Source: a virus. Taken from it: 38,707 bases of DNA. The notes beneath the pieces were generated by a model. That model was not told the origin of the DNA. It searched no databases and saw only the letters and a program-made list of their open reading frames with translations. The position numbers and the translations under genes were made by a program. Numbering within the stretch: the first letter of the stretch is position 1; each line of letters opens with the position of its first letter. The stretch covers positions 1 through 38,707 of IMG/VR virus record IMGVR_UViG_3300035698_034554; one strand, given 5' to 3'. Shown piece by piece: positions 28,626 through 36,508 of this stretch.

Positions 28626-29189
28626 TTATATTAAACCTTCTAATTCATCGGCTCGTTGACCGATAGAATCTGTCATATTCTTTTCACTATAATTTATTTT
28701 ACTACTAACATCCTTAATTGCTTTTTTAACATGTTTAGCATGAATATCTGCTAATGTTGATTCATCTATATCATCTTCCTCAGAAATGTTTTTTATTGTT
28801 TCAGAAGTAATATTTTTTGAAACCACACCTTTTTCTAATAAAGAAGTTAATTGTTGAAGAACTGAAATTAACTCTTTATCTTGTTTGGGTGCTTCATTTT
28901 TGTTTGACATTTCATTTTTTATTTCTTCTCTTATAGTCTTTTTAATATCATCTATATGATCAGTTTTATTAGTAATATTAGTAATATTTTGAACATTTTT
29001 ATTTTGTTTTGCAGAATCTCTTCTAACCTGTATAATACCAGATTTAATAGCTTGTTTAAGATTAATAGAAGAATCAATATCTGATCTTTTTTTAATCTTT
29101 TCTAGATCTATGGCTTTTTTAGGTCCAAGAGCAAAGTTTAAATCAGATATAATAACTTCATGTTTTTTCGTATTTACTATAAAATACAT
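28626..29189 (-). CDS. 187-aa helical, Lys/Glu-rich protein
   Basis: ATG at 29189, two bases after the zinc-ribbon gene. The first 55 residues are compact (MYFIVNTKKHEVIISDLNFA, then GPKKAIDLEKIKKRS and LKQAIKSGIIQV), a short domain of the type 'L-x-x-G-x-x-iDLe'. The rest is charged and helical (DIKKTIREEIKNEMSNK, KELISVLQQLTSLLEKG), probably coiled coil. It looks like an assembly or scaffold-type protein. No family assigned. Confidence 0.78.
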   Translation of the reverse strand: MYFIVNTKKHEVIISDLNFALGPKKAIDLEKIKKRSDIDSSINLKQAIKSGIIQVRRDSAKQNKNVQNITNITNKTDHIDDIKKTIREEIKNEMSNKNEAPKQDKELISVLQQLTSLLEKGVVSKNITSETIKNISEEDDIDESTLADIHAKHVKKAIKDVSSKINYSEKNMTDSIGQRADELEGLI

Positions 29190-29191
29190 AG

Positions 29192-29389
29192 TTATAACCT
29201 ACCCGCTTTAATACGAGGTAAAGGCTTAGCTTCTTGTTTAAGTGTTATTTTGCTATCTTGCCCACATTTAGGACAAACAAAAACAACTTCAGATGTATAA
29301 AAATTAAACTCTAAGACAGGATCATCTGTGGAATGACGACATTTGGCATTACCACAAACCACGCGTATAGATGGTATATTAATATTCAC
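29192..29389 (-). CDS. 65-aa zinc-ribbon protein
   Basis: Starts with GTG at 29389; GAAGGG lies 6 bases upstream. The four cysteines CGNAKC (12-17) and CPKC (39-42) form a treble-clef/zinc-ribbon pattern, followed by a basic end (PLPRIKAGRL). A small metal-stabilised domain that binds protein or nucleic acid is likely. It is placed between two virion-cluster genes of unknown role. Confidence 0.75.
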   Translation of the reverse strand: MNINIPSIRVVCGNAKCRHSTDDPVLEFNFYTSEVVFVCPKCGQDSKITLKQEAKPLPRIKAGRL

Positions 29390-29429
29390 AATAGGCCCTT
29401 CTTACTTAATATTCGACCTATTGTCTATT

Positions 29430-31274
29430 TCAACCTTTATGTCTTTTCCGTCTAGTGTTTATTCTCCACTCAACCCATTCTGAAACATGTGCAGGCATAT
29501 CTACTTCAACTATATTATAAATTGCACGAACATTTTCAGGTTTAGTTTTATTCCTAACATTATATTTGTTTTTCCCATTATTTGTAGGGTCTTTGATACC
29601 TCCATGAATACCAAATAAACTAAAAAAGTCCCTACGAGTACTAACAGGATACCGAGACATTATATCAGAAAGTCCAGCATCCAATAATTTAGACCACTGC
29701 CAACCAATAAAACTTTTTATTTTACCAACATCACATCCATCTATTTGTTTATAAAAAGATGCTAATTTTTTATCAGCTAAAGTAACATTAACAAATTCTA
29801 TAGTTACATCTAACTCTTGAGCAATTTGATTAACAGTAAAACCATCTCTATCATATTTACATATATTAGATTTAAGTTTACCAATATATCTTAATTCCTC
29901 AGCTAATATCTCATTATTAATCAATCTTCTAAAATCTCGCTCTCCATACAAATTCCCAGGCTTTAAATCACAATCTAATGGTCGAATAACAATTTTAGAC
30001 CGTTCTTTAATTAAAGACAATCTTCTTTCATCAGTAAGTTTTCTCAAAGCATTTAATTTTTTCGTAGAAATCAAGAAATCAAGTTCATCAAAAAGTTTTT
30101 CAACCTGAACAGTCGAAAGTGATAAAATTGATTCCATTAAATCAGCTAACGATATCCGCATACTCTTAAAACCAACATTGATAAAAGGATTACCAACTTG
30201 ATTACGAATAAGAGATATAACTTCAATACCAAGTTCCTGTAAAGATGAAACCTGATCTCTAGTATAGCCCTTTAAACATTCCGCTTGCTGACGACGACGT
30301 TCATAAGTTTCGTCTTGTTGAGCTATACGTAAAAACCGGACATTACCAGGAATAATATCAGCCAAAACCATATCTTTATCTATTTTAGCAAAAATATCTA
30401 CCGTACCTGGAATTTTACCAGCAGCAACTGCTTTATCCCTCATACATTTTGTTTGTGTTAAACCTTTAACTCGTTGATCCATATGGTAAGCAATATGATT
30501 AAAAATATGAGAACAATTATTATTAATTAATTCTCTAAATTTCGCAATCAAACCGTCTTCGTCTTGAGATAATAACGAGAGAAGTATAGGTTTGCTTTTT
30601 TTAGAAGAAATTGCTGTATCAAAATCAATCTTTCCTTCTAATCCACCAGAATCCACCCATAATTCACACTCTATATCATCTACAACATTATCCATATCTA
30701 CAAAGTTTTCATTAAGTATAGAAATAGCTTCATCAGTTAAATATTCAGGATATCTAGTAAAGAAATTAAATCTTTCATCCTGCAAACTAACTTTTTCTGG
30801 TTTAGTTAAAGACCTAAGTAAGCCATCCATAACAGCATTATGAACAAGCTGAGGATCAAGTGGTCCATATCTTCTTTGCAAAAGACCATTCATACCAGGA
30901 ATTAACTTAGGCTGTTTTTCTATAGCTACCTTAACAAATTCAAAATCAACAGGATCTTTTTCACTAATATCCTCTTGACCTTGTTCATCCCATGGTTTGT
31001 CTAAATCATAAACAAATTCACCAAAATGAGCAAAAACATTATTTTTCATCCAACGATCAGCTTCATACTCGCCCAAAATGGCTGTAGATAATTCACCAAA
31101 ATATCCCCTTAATAGAATGTCATTCCATTCACTGGGAAATGGTTGTTGTTCATCCTGATCAAAATTTTCTTCAATATACCGTACCATCTGCCAAGCTTGA
31201 TCTTCCGATATGCCTTCTAAGGGTTGAAGAGGTAAGGATTCAGAAATGTGATTAGATGTGTTTTGCTTCGTCAT
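29430..31274 (-). CDS. 614-aa protein with a domain duplicated in the 673-aa protein
   Basis: ATG with AAGGA 6 bases upstream. Residues about 145-275 are related to residues 109-227 of the 673-aa protein (VHNAVMDGLLRSLTKPEK, RFNFFTRYPEYLTDEA, DEDGLIAKFRELI). Near residue 475 the segment GFTVNQIAQELDVTIEFVNV reads as a helix-turn-helix, and the C-terminus is strongly basic (NTRRKRHKG). It follows phoH-like and precedes the zinc-ribbon gene. A DNA- or RNA-binding or packaging-associated role is possible, but no known family was recognised. Confidence 0.8.
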   Translation of the reverse strand: MTKQNTSNHISESLPLQPLEGISEDQAWQMVRYIEENFDQDEQQPFPSEWNDILLRGYFGELSTAILGEYEADRWMKNNVFAHFGEFVYDLDKPWDEQGQEDISEKDPVDFEFVKVAIEKQPKLIPGMNGLLQRRYGPLDPQLVHNAVMDGLLRSLTKPEKVSLQDERFNFFTRYPEYLTDEAISILNENFVDMDNVVDDIECELWVDSGGLEGKIDFDTAISSKKSKPILLSLLSQDEDGLIAKFRELINNNCSHIFNHIAYHMDQRVKGLTQTKCMRDKAVAAGKIPGTVDIFAKIDKDMVLADIIPGNVRFLRIAQQDETYERRRQQAECLKGYTRDQVSSLQELGIEVISLIRNQVGNPFINVGFKSMRISLADLMESILSLSTVQVEKLFDELDFLISTKKLNALRKLTDERRLSLIKERSKIVIRPLDCDLKPGNLYGERDFRRLINNEILAEELRYIGKLKSNICKYDRDGFTVNQIAQELDVTIEFVNVTLADKKLASFYKQIDGCDVGKIKSFIGWQWSKLLDAGLSDIMSRYPVSTRRDFFSLFGIHGGIKDPTNNGKNKYNVRNKTKPENVRAIYNIVEVDMPAHVSEWVEWRINTRRKRHKG

Positions 31275-31340
31275 GGTCCATCCTTGTTCTAGAAGCTGTC
31301 ATCACAAATATTCAGTTTTTTCTATCTCCGGAAAGAAAAA

Positions 31341-32021
31341 TTACTCATCAGCCAAATACCTAGCATCTATGTCTCTCACTATATCACTTCTGACAATATC
31401 GATACTTTCCATCTCTGTAAACCCAATATTACCAACACCTTGCAGTCTTTCTACCGCATCAGATAATCCGTTTTGTCCCCTGATGTCGCTTTGCCCCAGG
31501 TCACCCGCCAAAACCATTTTACAGTTTTTTCCAATCCTTGTCAACACAAGCCTAACTTGTTGCGGGGAAGCGTTTTGCATTTCGTCAGCTACAACAAAAG
31601 CATCGTTAAATGTGACTCCTCGTTGAAACGCTAATGGCAAAGTATCGATAGTCCCTTCATCCATCATGCGATTCATATAGGTTTTATCTAGGTATTGACT
31701 TAAAATACCAAAAACAGGAATCATATATGGAGATATTTTGTGATAAAAATCGCCAGGAAGAAACCCAAGATTTTCACCATATGCTTCTACACATGGACGA
31801 GTAAACACTAACTTAGAACATTCCCCTTTAATTAAAGATTCCAAACCCAAACAAACAGATATATGTGTTTTACCTGTACCTGGAGGACCAGATACAAAAG
31901 TAATTACATTGTCTTTAATTGTTTTTATTAATAATTTTTGATTTTTACTCTTACCTGTTAAAATAAGTGTTTTTGATAAAATATTATTTAAACCTATCGA
32001 GGTACATTTTTTTTTATTCAT
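31341..32021 (-). CDS. phoH-like: PhoH-like P-loop ATPase
   Basis: 226 aa. Walker A GPPGTGKT at residues 45-52, VFTRPCVEA (72-80), Walker B VVADEMQNASP (143-153) and LAGDLGQSD (171-179), with IRGQNGLSDA after it, are the signature of PhoH/YlaK proteins. Length is typical for phage copies, which carry only the ATPase core. GAGGAG lies 12 bases upstream of the ATG, a long spacer. PhoH-like proteins are common in phages; a role in RNA metabolism with RNase or YbeY partners is proposed for cellular ones, but the phage role is not settled. The gene leads into the 614-aa gene. Confidence 0.93.
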   Translation of the reverse strand: MNKKKCTSIGLNNILSKTLILTGKSKNQKLLIKTIKDNVITFVSGPPGTGKTHISVCLGLESLIKGECSKLVFTRPCVEAYGENLGFLPGDFYHKISPYMIPVFGILSQYLDKTYMNRMMDEGTIDTLPLAFQRGVTFNDAFVVADEMQNASPQQVRLVLTRIGKNCKMVLAGDLGQSDIRGQNGLSDAVERLQGVGNIGFTEMESIDIVRSDIVRDIDARYLADE

Positions 32022-32030
32022 ATGAACAAA

Positions 32031-32456
32031 TTACTCCTCATCATCACAACGGAGCAAAACAACAACATTTTTATTGCCTTTAGCTTCTACTCCTTTAACC
32101 CCATATAACATATAATTTGTATGCTTTATATCAAAACTTTCTGTTTTTTCTACAATATAATCCCACATTTGTTTAGGAATATAAACACTTTTACCTGATA
32201 GAACTTTACATCTAAGTTCTACAATATTATATCCAAAACGTTTTTTAATATTATCAATAATAGAATCTATTGTATCTCGCATAAATAAATCTTCCCAACC
32301 ACCAAAGCGATATGATTTTTCTATTCTATTTTTTTCTTCAACAGGTAAACTTTTAACTAATATATCTCTCTGAGATGTATTTAAATATTTAACGAAATGC
32401 CAATACTCAAGAAAATCTTCAAATATATTTTTTGTTTCTTCACTTACACTTGACAT
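32031..32456 (-). CDS. 141-aa hypothetical protein
   Basis: ATG at 32456 after AGGTTATC, nine bases upstream of PhoH. The product is charged and helical at the start (MSSVSEETKNIFEDFLEYWH), with FGGWEDLFMRDTIDSIIDNI in the middle and a beta-prone end (NVVVLLRCDDEE). No motif recognised. Probably co-transcribed with phoH-like. Confidence 0.72.
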   Translation of the reverse strand: MSSVSEETKNIFEDFLEYWHFVKYLNTSQRDILVKSLPVEEKNRIEKSYRFGGWEDLFMRDTIDSIIDNIKKRFGYNIVELRCKVLSGKSVYIPKQMWDYIVEKTESFDIKHTNYMLYGVKGVEAKGNKNVVVLLRCDDEE

Positions 32457-32512
32457 GATAACCTACACTCCAAGGTACTAAACAAACTTTCAATAAAAGA
32501 TATTATCTTCCT

Positions 32513-32815
32513 CTAATCATTTGGATTAAGAATAGTTATATCAACAAAGCAATGCGTTACCATAACAAGACATTTAATATCATTACGTTCAAGAAGTCCT
32601 GCTATATTGTCTTCAACTCTTTTTACTTCTCTGTTTAATGAATCAACATCCCAAGATGGATTACCTACTCTAACATGTAAAAATTTTCCATCTAAAGATT
32701 TAAACAAATCTTTATCAATAATATCTTTAATATCTTTATCAATAATATCTTCTTTTTGTATAGATATTTTCTTTTTTGTTGATTTTACAGTTTTTTTATT
32801 TTCATTTTTTATCAT
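32513..32815 (-). CDS. 100-aa Lys-rich hypothetical protein
   Basis: Three ATGs follow each other at 32821, 32818 and 32815; GGAG touches the first, so the third (6-base spacer) is the likely start. It overlaps the end of the upstream gene by 14 bases. A short tandem repeat encodes DIIDKDIKDIIDKD (residues about 23-36). The second half looks folded (HVRVGNPSWDVDSLNREVKR, IKCLVMVTHCFVDITIL). No family recognised. The stop is TAG. Confidence 0.68.
   Translation of the reverse strand: MIKNENKKTVKSTKKKISIQKEDIIDKDIKDIIDKDLFKSLDGKFLHVRVGNPSWDVDSLNREVKRVEDNIAGLLERNDIKCLVMVTHCFVDITILNPND
32709..32751 (-). repeat. Two 19-bp direct repeats, 24 bp apart
   Basis: TCTTTATCAATAATATCTT occurs at 32709-32727 and again at 32733-32751, inside the 100-aa gene. 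The unit length is a multiple of three, so it only duplicates the peptide IIDKDIKD-type stretch. Probably replication slippage. Confidence 0.7.
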
Positions 32816-33188
32816 CATCATCTCCAGAAACCTTAAAATTACCTGTGCCCAATATACGTATCTCAGAATTGTTTAACATAAACGCATTCTTAAGATCTAA
32901 TTTACCTTCTATCCAGTCCACAATCATTTTGTTAGATATAATAACTCCTCTACCTTCTAGTATAGGCAAACGAATGTTACTAGCTAAATCTTTTAATAAT
33001 GGAGATTCACCTTTAACTATCATTTCTTTTAATTGTTGTGATGGAACAATAAAAAATATAATATCATCATATTTTAATTTTTCTCTTAACTCTTTAATTT
33101 GATTTTGTGATAATGCAGGTCGCCCTGACGGACCAGGTTTAGCAACAAAAACTTCCTTTTTTTTATTTGATTTATCAGGTATAAGCAT
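32802..33188 (-). CDS. 128-aa hypothetical protein
   Basis: ATG with GGAG 7 bases upstream. Basic N-terminus with GPSGRPALSQNQIKELREKL, central KYDDIIFFIVPSQQLKEMI, and an acidic tail (GDDDDKK). This is the first minus-strand gene after the divergent spacer 33189-33254, so a promoter for the phoH-like operon may lie there. No family recognised. Confidence 0.7.
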   Translation of the reverse strand: MLIPDKSNKKKEVFVAKPGPSGRPALSQNQIKELREKLKYDDIIFFIVPSQQLKEMIVKGESPLLKDLASNIRLPILEGRGVIISNKMIVDWIEGKLDLKNAFMLNNSEIRILGTGNFKVSGDDDDKK

Positions 33189-33201
33189 AGTGTTTCTCCA
33201 A

Positions 33202-33211
33202 GATTATAATC
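33202..33211 (-). promoter_or_regulatory. Possible -10 element in a divergent spacer
   Basis: GATTATAATC is a palindrome containing TATAAT on the minus strand, about 10-15 bases before the ribosome site of the 128-aa gene. The spacer 33189-33254 separates divergent genes, where a promoter is expected. No good -35 box at 16-18 bases was found, so support is weak. Confidence 0.25.
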
Positions 33212-33254
33212 GACACGAAAAGGATTACTACTAAAAACAATAGAAATCTTTTTT

Positions 33255-33533
33255 ATGAACTGGTATAAAACCAACCAGACACAGCAAATAGAACATGTAG
33301 AGCCTTTCTTAAAAAGCTTAAGAGATAACATCCATTTATGGATGAAATATAAACACAGAATAAAAAAAGTACCAGTTAATCTAGAATTAGCTAGAACAAA
33401 AACAAAACAATGGATAATTTTTGTAACAGATGGAGATGAAAAAACTATTTTTGTTGCTAATGAACCAAACGAAGAAATGGCTATCGAACGAGCACTTCAA
33501 AATCTAACAGTCTTAGCTAACAAACACCGTTAA
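33255..33533 (+). CDS. 92-aa plus-strand hypothetical protein
   Basis: A plus-strand frame diverging from the 128-aa gene and ending one base before the stop of the convergent 69-aa gene, so it fits exactly between its neighbours. The product has protein-like composition (QWIIFVTDGDEKTIFVANEP, then EEMAIERALQNLTVLANK). No clear ribosome site precedes the ATG, which lowers confidence. No family recognised. Confidence 0.6.
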   Translation: MNWYKTNQTQQIEHVEPFLKSLRDNIHLWMKYKHRIKKVPVNLELARTKTKQWIIFVTDGDEKTIFVANEPNEEMAIERALQNLTVLANKHR

Positions 33534-33534
33534 T

Positions 33535-33744
33535 TTATACCTTATTTATTTTTTTAGTTAATGCAATTTTAGGATTTTGCATTCTAGAAATAAGATCTAT
33601 TGACTCTCTTACACCATGCCTGACAGAAGAATCAATAGTTTTATTCTTTAAAGAATTTAGTTTTTTTAAAATCCTTTTACGCTCATGATCCCTAATCTCC
33701 ATTTCAGAACTAGGGATTCTTCCAAAAACCCAATTAATTAACAT
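33535..33744 (-). CDS. 69-aa basic hypothetical protein
   Basis: The ATG at 33744 is chosen because AGGAATATT precedes it; an upstream TTG reading to 33783 lies inside the previous gene. Product MLINWVFGRIPSSEMEIRDH followed by a Lys/Arg-rich helix (ERKRILKKLNSLKNK). Overlaps the stop of the Cys-rich gene by 7 bases. Confidence 0.62.
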   Translation of the reverse strand: MLINWVFGRIPSSEMEIRDHERKRILKKLNSLKNKTIDSSVRHGVRESIDLISRMQNPKIALTKKINKV

Positions 33745-33923
33745 AATATTCCTATCCCATCTAAATAACTTTGTAAGATACAAACCCTACCTCTCGCAAT
33801 TAATCGAGACAACTTAACTGAAATATCTATATAATGTTTACAAGACGTACTTAAACAAGCAAAACAACAAGCCCTAGCATCAAAACATAAAGTAAATTTT
33901 TTGCAAACAGGACATTTCTTCAT
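33738..33923 (-). CDS. 61-aa Cys-rich putative zinc-binding protein
   Basis: The ATG at 33923 shares a base with the stop of the upstream 32-aa gene (TGATG), so it is likely translated by coupling. The N-terminal MKKCPVCKKFTLCFDARACC, then FACLSTSCKHY, offers at least two CxxC-type pairs for metal binding. Function unknown. Confidence 0.6.
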   Translation of the reverse strand: MKKCPVCKKFTLCFDARACCFACLSTSCKHYIDISVKLSRLIARGRVCILQSYLDGIGILC

Positions 33924-34021
33924 CAAAGTTTATCTTCACCTTTTTTAAGTAATTTCGAAATCAACGGATTCCCAACATAACCTAATGCAATTCCAACAAT
34001 AACACATAAAATGTAACCCAT
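33923..34021 (-). CDS. 32-aa membrane micro-protein
   Basis: A very short but well-signalled gene: AAAGGAG sits 8 bases before the ATG at 34021, and the TGA overlaps the next ATG (TGATG). The product MGYILCVIVGIALGYVGNPL is a single hydrophobic helix, followed by a basic tail (SKLLKKGEDKL). It would insert in the inner membrane. Similar small phage membrane proteins can modulate lysis or host functions; no function can be assigned here. Confidence 0.6.
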   Translation of the reverse strand: MGYILCVIVGIALGYVGNPLISKLLKKGEDKL

Positions 34022-34065
34022 ATCTAATGCTCCTTTAACCCAAATACTAGGCTAATTATACTGTT

Positions 34066-34488
34066 TTAATTATAGCTTTCCTTCATTTCTAATATTTTAG
34101 TTAAAATCATCGGTCCTGCAATTGACCAATCAACCACAGGTCTACCACTAGCTTTTTTAGAAGGTTTTAATGGACATCCTACACCAGCATCATCTAAATA
34201 TATATGACAAAATATCTTTGGAGAAGTTGTCCATTTGTGCTGCGTAGGGTTTTCATTAACCCCATATAAATCGATACCGTTTTTTTTTAAATATTTAACA
34301 GCATCATCTAGTGTATTACCACTTTTTTTTGTATCTGATCTCATGGTAATTAATATAATTTTAGCACCTTCTTTTATAAAACGCTTCATCCAAGGAATAG
34401 CACCATCTGCTGGATCACCAATATCTGGATATTCATGTTCAACAATAGTCCCATCAAAATCAATTCCAATCAAAGGTTCAAAAGCCAT
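34066..34488 (-). CDS. HAD-superfamily hydrolase/phosphatase
   Basis: 140 aa. The ATG at 34488 follows AGGAGATAAG, one base after the stop of the sialidase-like gene; the longer reading to 34554 is rejected. HAD motif I IGIDFDGTIVEH (8-19, nucleophile Asp10 and Asp12), motif II LITMRSD (46-52), a Lys in TSPK (89-92) and motif III IYLDDAG (97-103) are present. The compact size without a large cap suits phage HAD phosphatases acting on nucleotides or polynucleotide ends; substrate unknown. Confidence 0.85.
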   Translation of the reverse strand: MAFEPLIGIDFDGTIVEHEYPDIGDPADGAIPWMKRFIKEGAKIILITMRSDTKKSGNTLDDAVKYLKKNGIDLYGVNENPTQHKWTTSPKIFCHIYLDDAGVGCPLKPSKKASGRPVVDWSIAGPMILTKILEMKESYN

Positions 34489-34489
34489 C

Positions 34490-35511
34490 TTATCTCCTAG
34501 AAAAATCACTTTCTTTAATTCTATACCATCTAATATATGGTTTCGGTGCATCATCAGTAATATAATTAACTATATATATGTCTCCATTAGATAATTGTAT
34601 CCATCCAGTATAACCAGAATCAGGTTTATCACTAGAATCATGATCTATTGGCAATAAAATAGCATCATCAAATTGCTTAAATTCTTGACCAGGCTCTATA
34701 AGAACAGCAACAGTATTTCTTGCCCAGCATCTCTTGTTACTTAAAAATATTTGATGTCTATATGTGACTAAAAATTTACCAGACTTTAATCTACCGAGTG
34801 TTGGTCTGTGACAACCAAAAAATCTTGTGGGTCTAGGTATAGTCCAAACATCACCATTATAAGAAGAAGATATATAAGCAGGAAATCCTAAAGAAGAATT
34901 TTCCCTCATTAAACAAAAAAGTTTGTTATTTATCTTATCTTCACAAATAGAACCCTCACAAAGATTATATGGAGACCCGTATAATGCTACTTCTTTCTTC
35001 GCCCATAAATTTTCTTTTATATCATTACTAATCCAAACAGATTGAGTTAATTTTCCGTTCTGTATACAATGAGTTGCTGTAATATATCTACCATCAATAA
35101 AATTTAATCTGTCTGGAACAATACCACAAATATTTACCCTATAATTAAACCAAGCATCACCATTACTTGTTTCCCAAATATATGTTATCATATTAGATAA
35201 ATCAAGTTCTTGAGAAGAAAAATCTTGATCTGGTTTATTTAATAAAAAATCACAAATCAAAAATAAACTATTATTAATAACACTTAATCTAGGACAATTG
35301 TATCTCCCATCTTCCTGGCTTATCGCAACAGTATTGGGTTTAGAAAAAATTATGCCATCATCAGAAGAAACTATTTTAATAGAAGTATGACTTACACTTT
35401 GTGCTTTTCGGATTCCCTATATACAACATATATTTTATCATTAAAAAAAGCGACATCAGGATGTCCTTGCCAAACATGATCATTGCGAACAACTGTACCG
35501 ATAGACAACAT
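34490..35511 (-). CDS. Sialidase/BNR-like protein, interrupted by a -1 frameshift
   Basis: The gene starts at ATG 35511 (AAGGA 7 bases upstream) and encodes MLSIGTVVRNDHVWQGHPDV, AFFNDKIYVVYRESEK, then hits TAA at 35392. The next frame continues the same protein fold (AQSVSHTSIKIVSSDDG, later CHRPTLGRLKSGKFLVTYRH) to TAA at 34490. One extra base at the A4 run 35405-35408 joins the two into 340 aa. SSDDGIIF is an Asp-box, and the VYRES...H and HRPTL...VTYR pattern matches sialidase-like propellers. Either a deletion in the A-run, a sequencing error, or -1 slippage at A-AAG. The downstream part alone could start at internal ATGs but would lack the first blade. Confidence 0.72.
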
Positions 35512-35597
35512 TATTTATTCCTTAGTTATTTTTAATCATATCAAAAAAACAAACACAAATTAAAGGAAACAAGTATTATTAATTTAATTATATATTT

Positions 35598-36326
35598 ATG
35601 AAGCCAAAAATATATAAAATTACAAATGATATTAATAAAAAAATCTATGTTGGTCAAACATGGAAATCAGTTAAGGAAAGATTTCAAAGGCATTGCCAAG
35701 AAGCTAGGTGGAAAAACACAAAAAAAATGCCTATCATAATGGCTATTAAAAAATATGGTGAAAAACATTTTAAAATTACAATATTAGAAGAATTGCCCTG
35801 CAATTGTCATCAACATCAAGTAGATAAAAAAGAAGTTTTCTGGTCCAAAAAGCTTAACTCTCTATGCCCTACCGGCTACAACTTAAAAGTGGGAGGAGCT
35901 TATGGGCTAATGGCTGAGTCAGTAAAAAAGAAAATCTCTATAGCTAATACAGGTAAAAAAGCTACAAAAGAAACTCGTGAAAAATTAAGAATTAGCCATT
36001 TGGGACACACACTTTCAGAATCAACTAAAAAAAAGCTATCTAAAATAAACAAAGGTAAAAAGTTATCAGAAGAACATAAACAAAAAATATCTAAATCTAA
36101 TTCTGGTAAAAAAATTAGTTACGTTTCTAAAGAAAAAATGAGAAAAAAGAAATTAAAATTTCAATATACCATACTATCTCCAAATAAAGAGTTGTTTACA
36201 ACGAACAACTTAGAATCTTTTTCTATAGAAAATAAACTAAACAGGGGACATATGTGGAGTGTTGCAAATGGTAAGTATAAACACTATAAACAATGGAGGG
36301 TATTAGAAAAAAACCCATTTTATTAA
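35598..36326 (+). CDS. GIY-YIG homing endonuclease with NUMOD3 repeats
   Basis: 242 aa on the strand opposite to its neighbours. The GIY-YIG domain is at residues 4-98: KIYKITNDINKKIYVGQTWK, catalytic-type Arg28 in KERFQRH, ILEEL (62-66), and PTGYNLKVGG (91-100). Four NUMOD3-type repeats follow (about 105-175: KKKISIANTGKKAT, EKLRISHLGHTLS, KKLSKINKGKKLS, QKISKSNSGKKIS). The C-terminus (LESFSIENKLNRGHMWSVAN) looks like the helix-turn-helix of I-TevI-type enzymes. It is free-standing, not in an intron, and very Lys-rich and AT-rich, consistent with a mobile gene. It would cut an intron-less or allele-lacking relative's DNA. Confidence 0.92.
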   Translation: MKPKIYKITNDINKKIYVGQTWKSVKERFQRHCQEARWKNTKKMPIIMAIKKYGEKHFKITILEELPCNCHQHQVDKKEVFWSKKLNSLCPTGYNLKVGGAYGLMAESVKKKISIANTGKKATKETREKLRISHLGHTLSESTKKKLSKINKGKKLSEEHKQKISKSNSGKKISYVSKEKMRKKKLKFQYTILSPNKELFTTNNLESFSIENKLNRGHMWSVANGKYKHYKQWRVLEKNPFY

Positions 36327-36484
36327 TCCTTAATAGCAGCTTCCGCTTCTTCTAAAACAGATACAGCCCTGAATATCCCTTCATCAATAGTACCTGATGG
36401 ATCAACCACACCATTAGAAGCACATTCAGGAAGATCTGTTTCGTGCTTAATAAGATTAAGAAGATTATTAATAATTCTCTTCAA
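36323..36484 (-). CDS. Possible 53-aa protein behind an amber stop
   Basis: The frame downstream of the TAG that ends the 187-aa gene stays open for 61 codons (CLKEQNEELKRIINNLLNL, then DLPECASNGVVDPSGTIDEG, ending EAEAAIKD) to TAA at 36323. The only start-like codon is TTG at 36484, without a visible ribosome site. The peptide looks real. It may be a TTG-started gene, or the tail of the upstream protein reached by amber read-through or cut off by mutation. It overlaps the end of the convergent endonuclease gene by 4 bases. Confidence 0.45.
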   Translation of the reverse strand: MKRIINNLLNLIKHETDLPECASNGVVDPSGTIDEGIFRAVSVLEEAEAAIKD

Positions 36485-36508
36485 TTCTTCATTTTGTTCT
36501 TTAAGACA

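Noticed and set aside
5444-32876. Other plus-strand frames overlapping minus-strand genes (for example 12167-12526, 31258-31626, 32607-32876)
   Set aside because: They are antisense shadows of well-supported minus-strand genes and have no initiation signal.
33086-33331. 81-aa minus-strand frame across the divergent spacer
   Set aside because: It overlaps the 128-aa gene in another frame and is antisense to the plus-strand 92-aa gene; composition is not protein-like.
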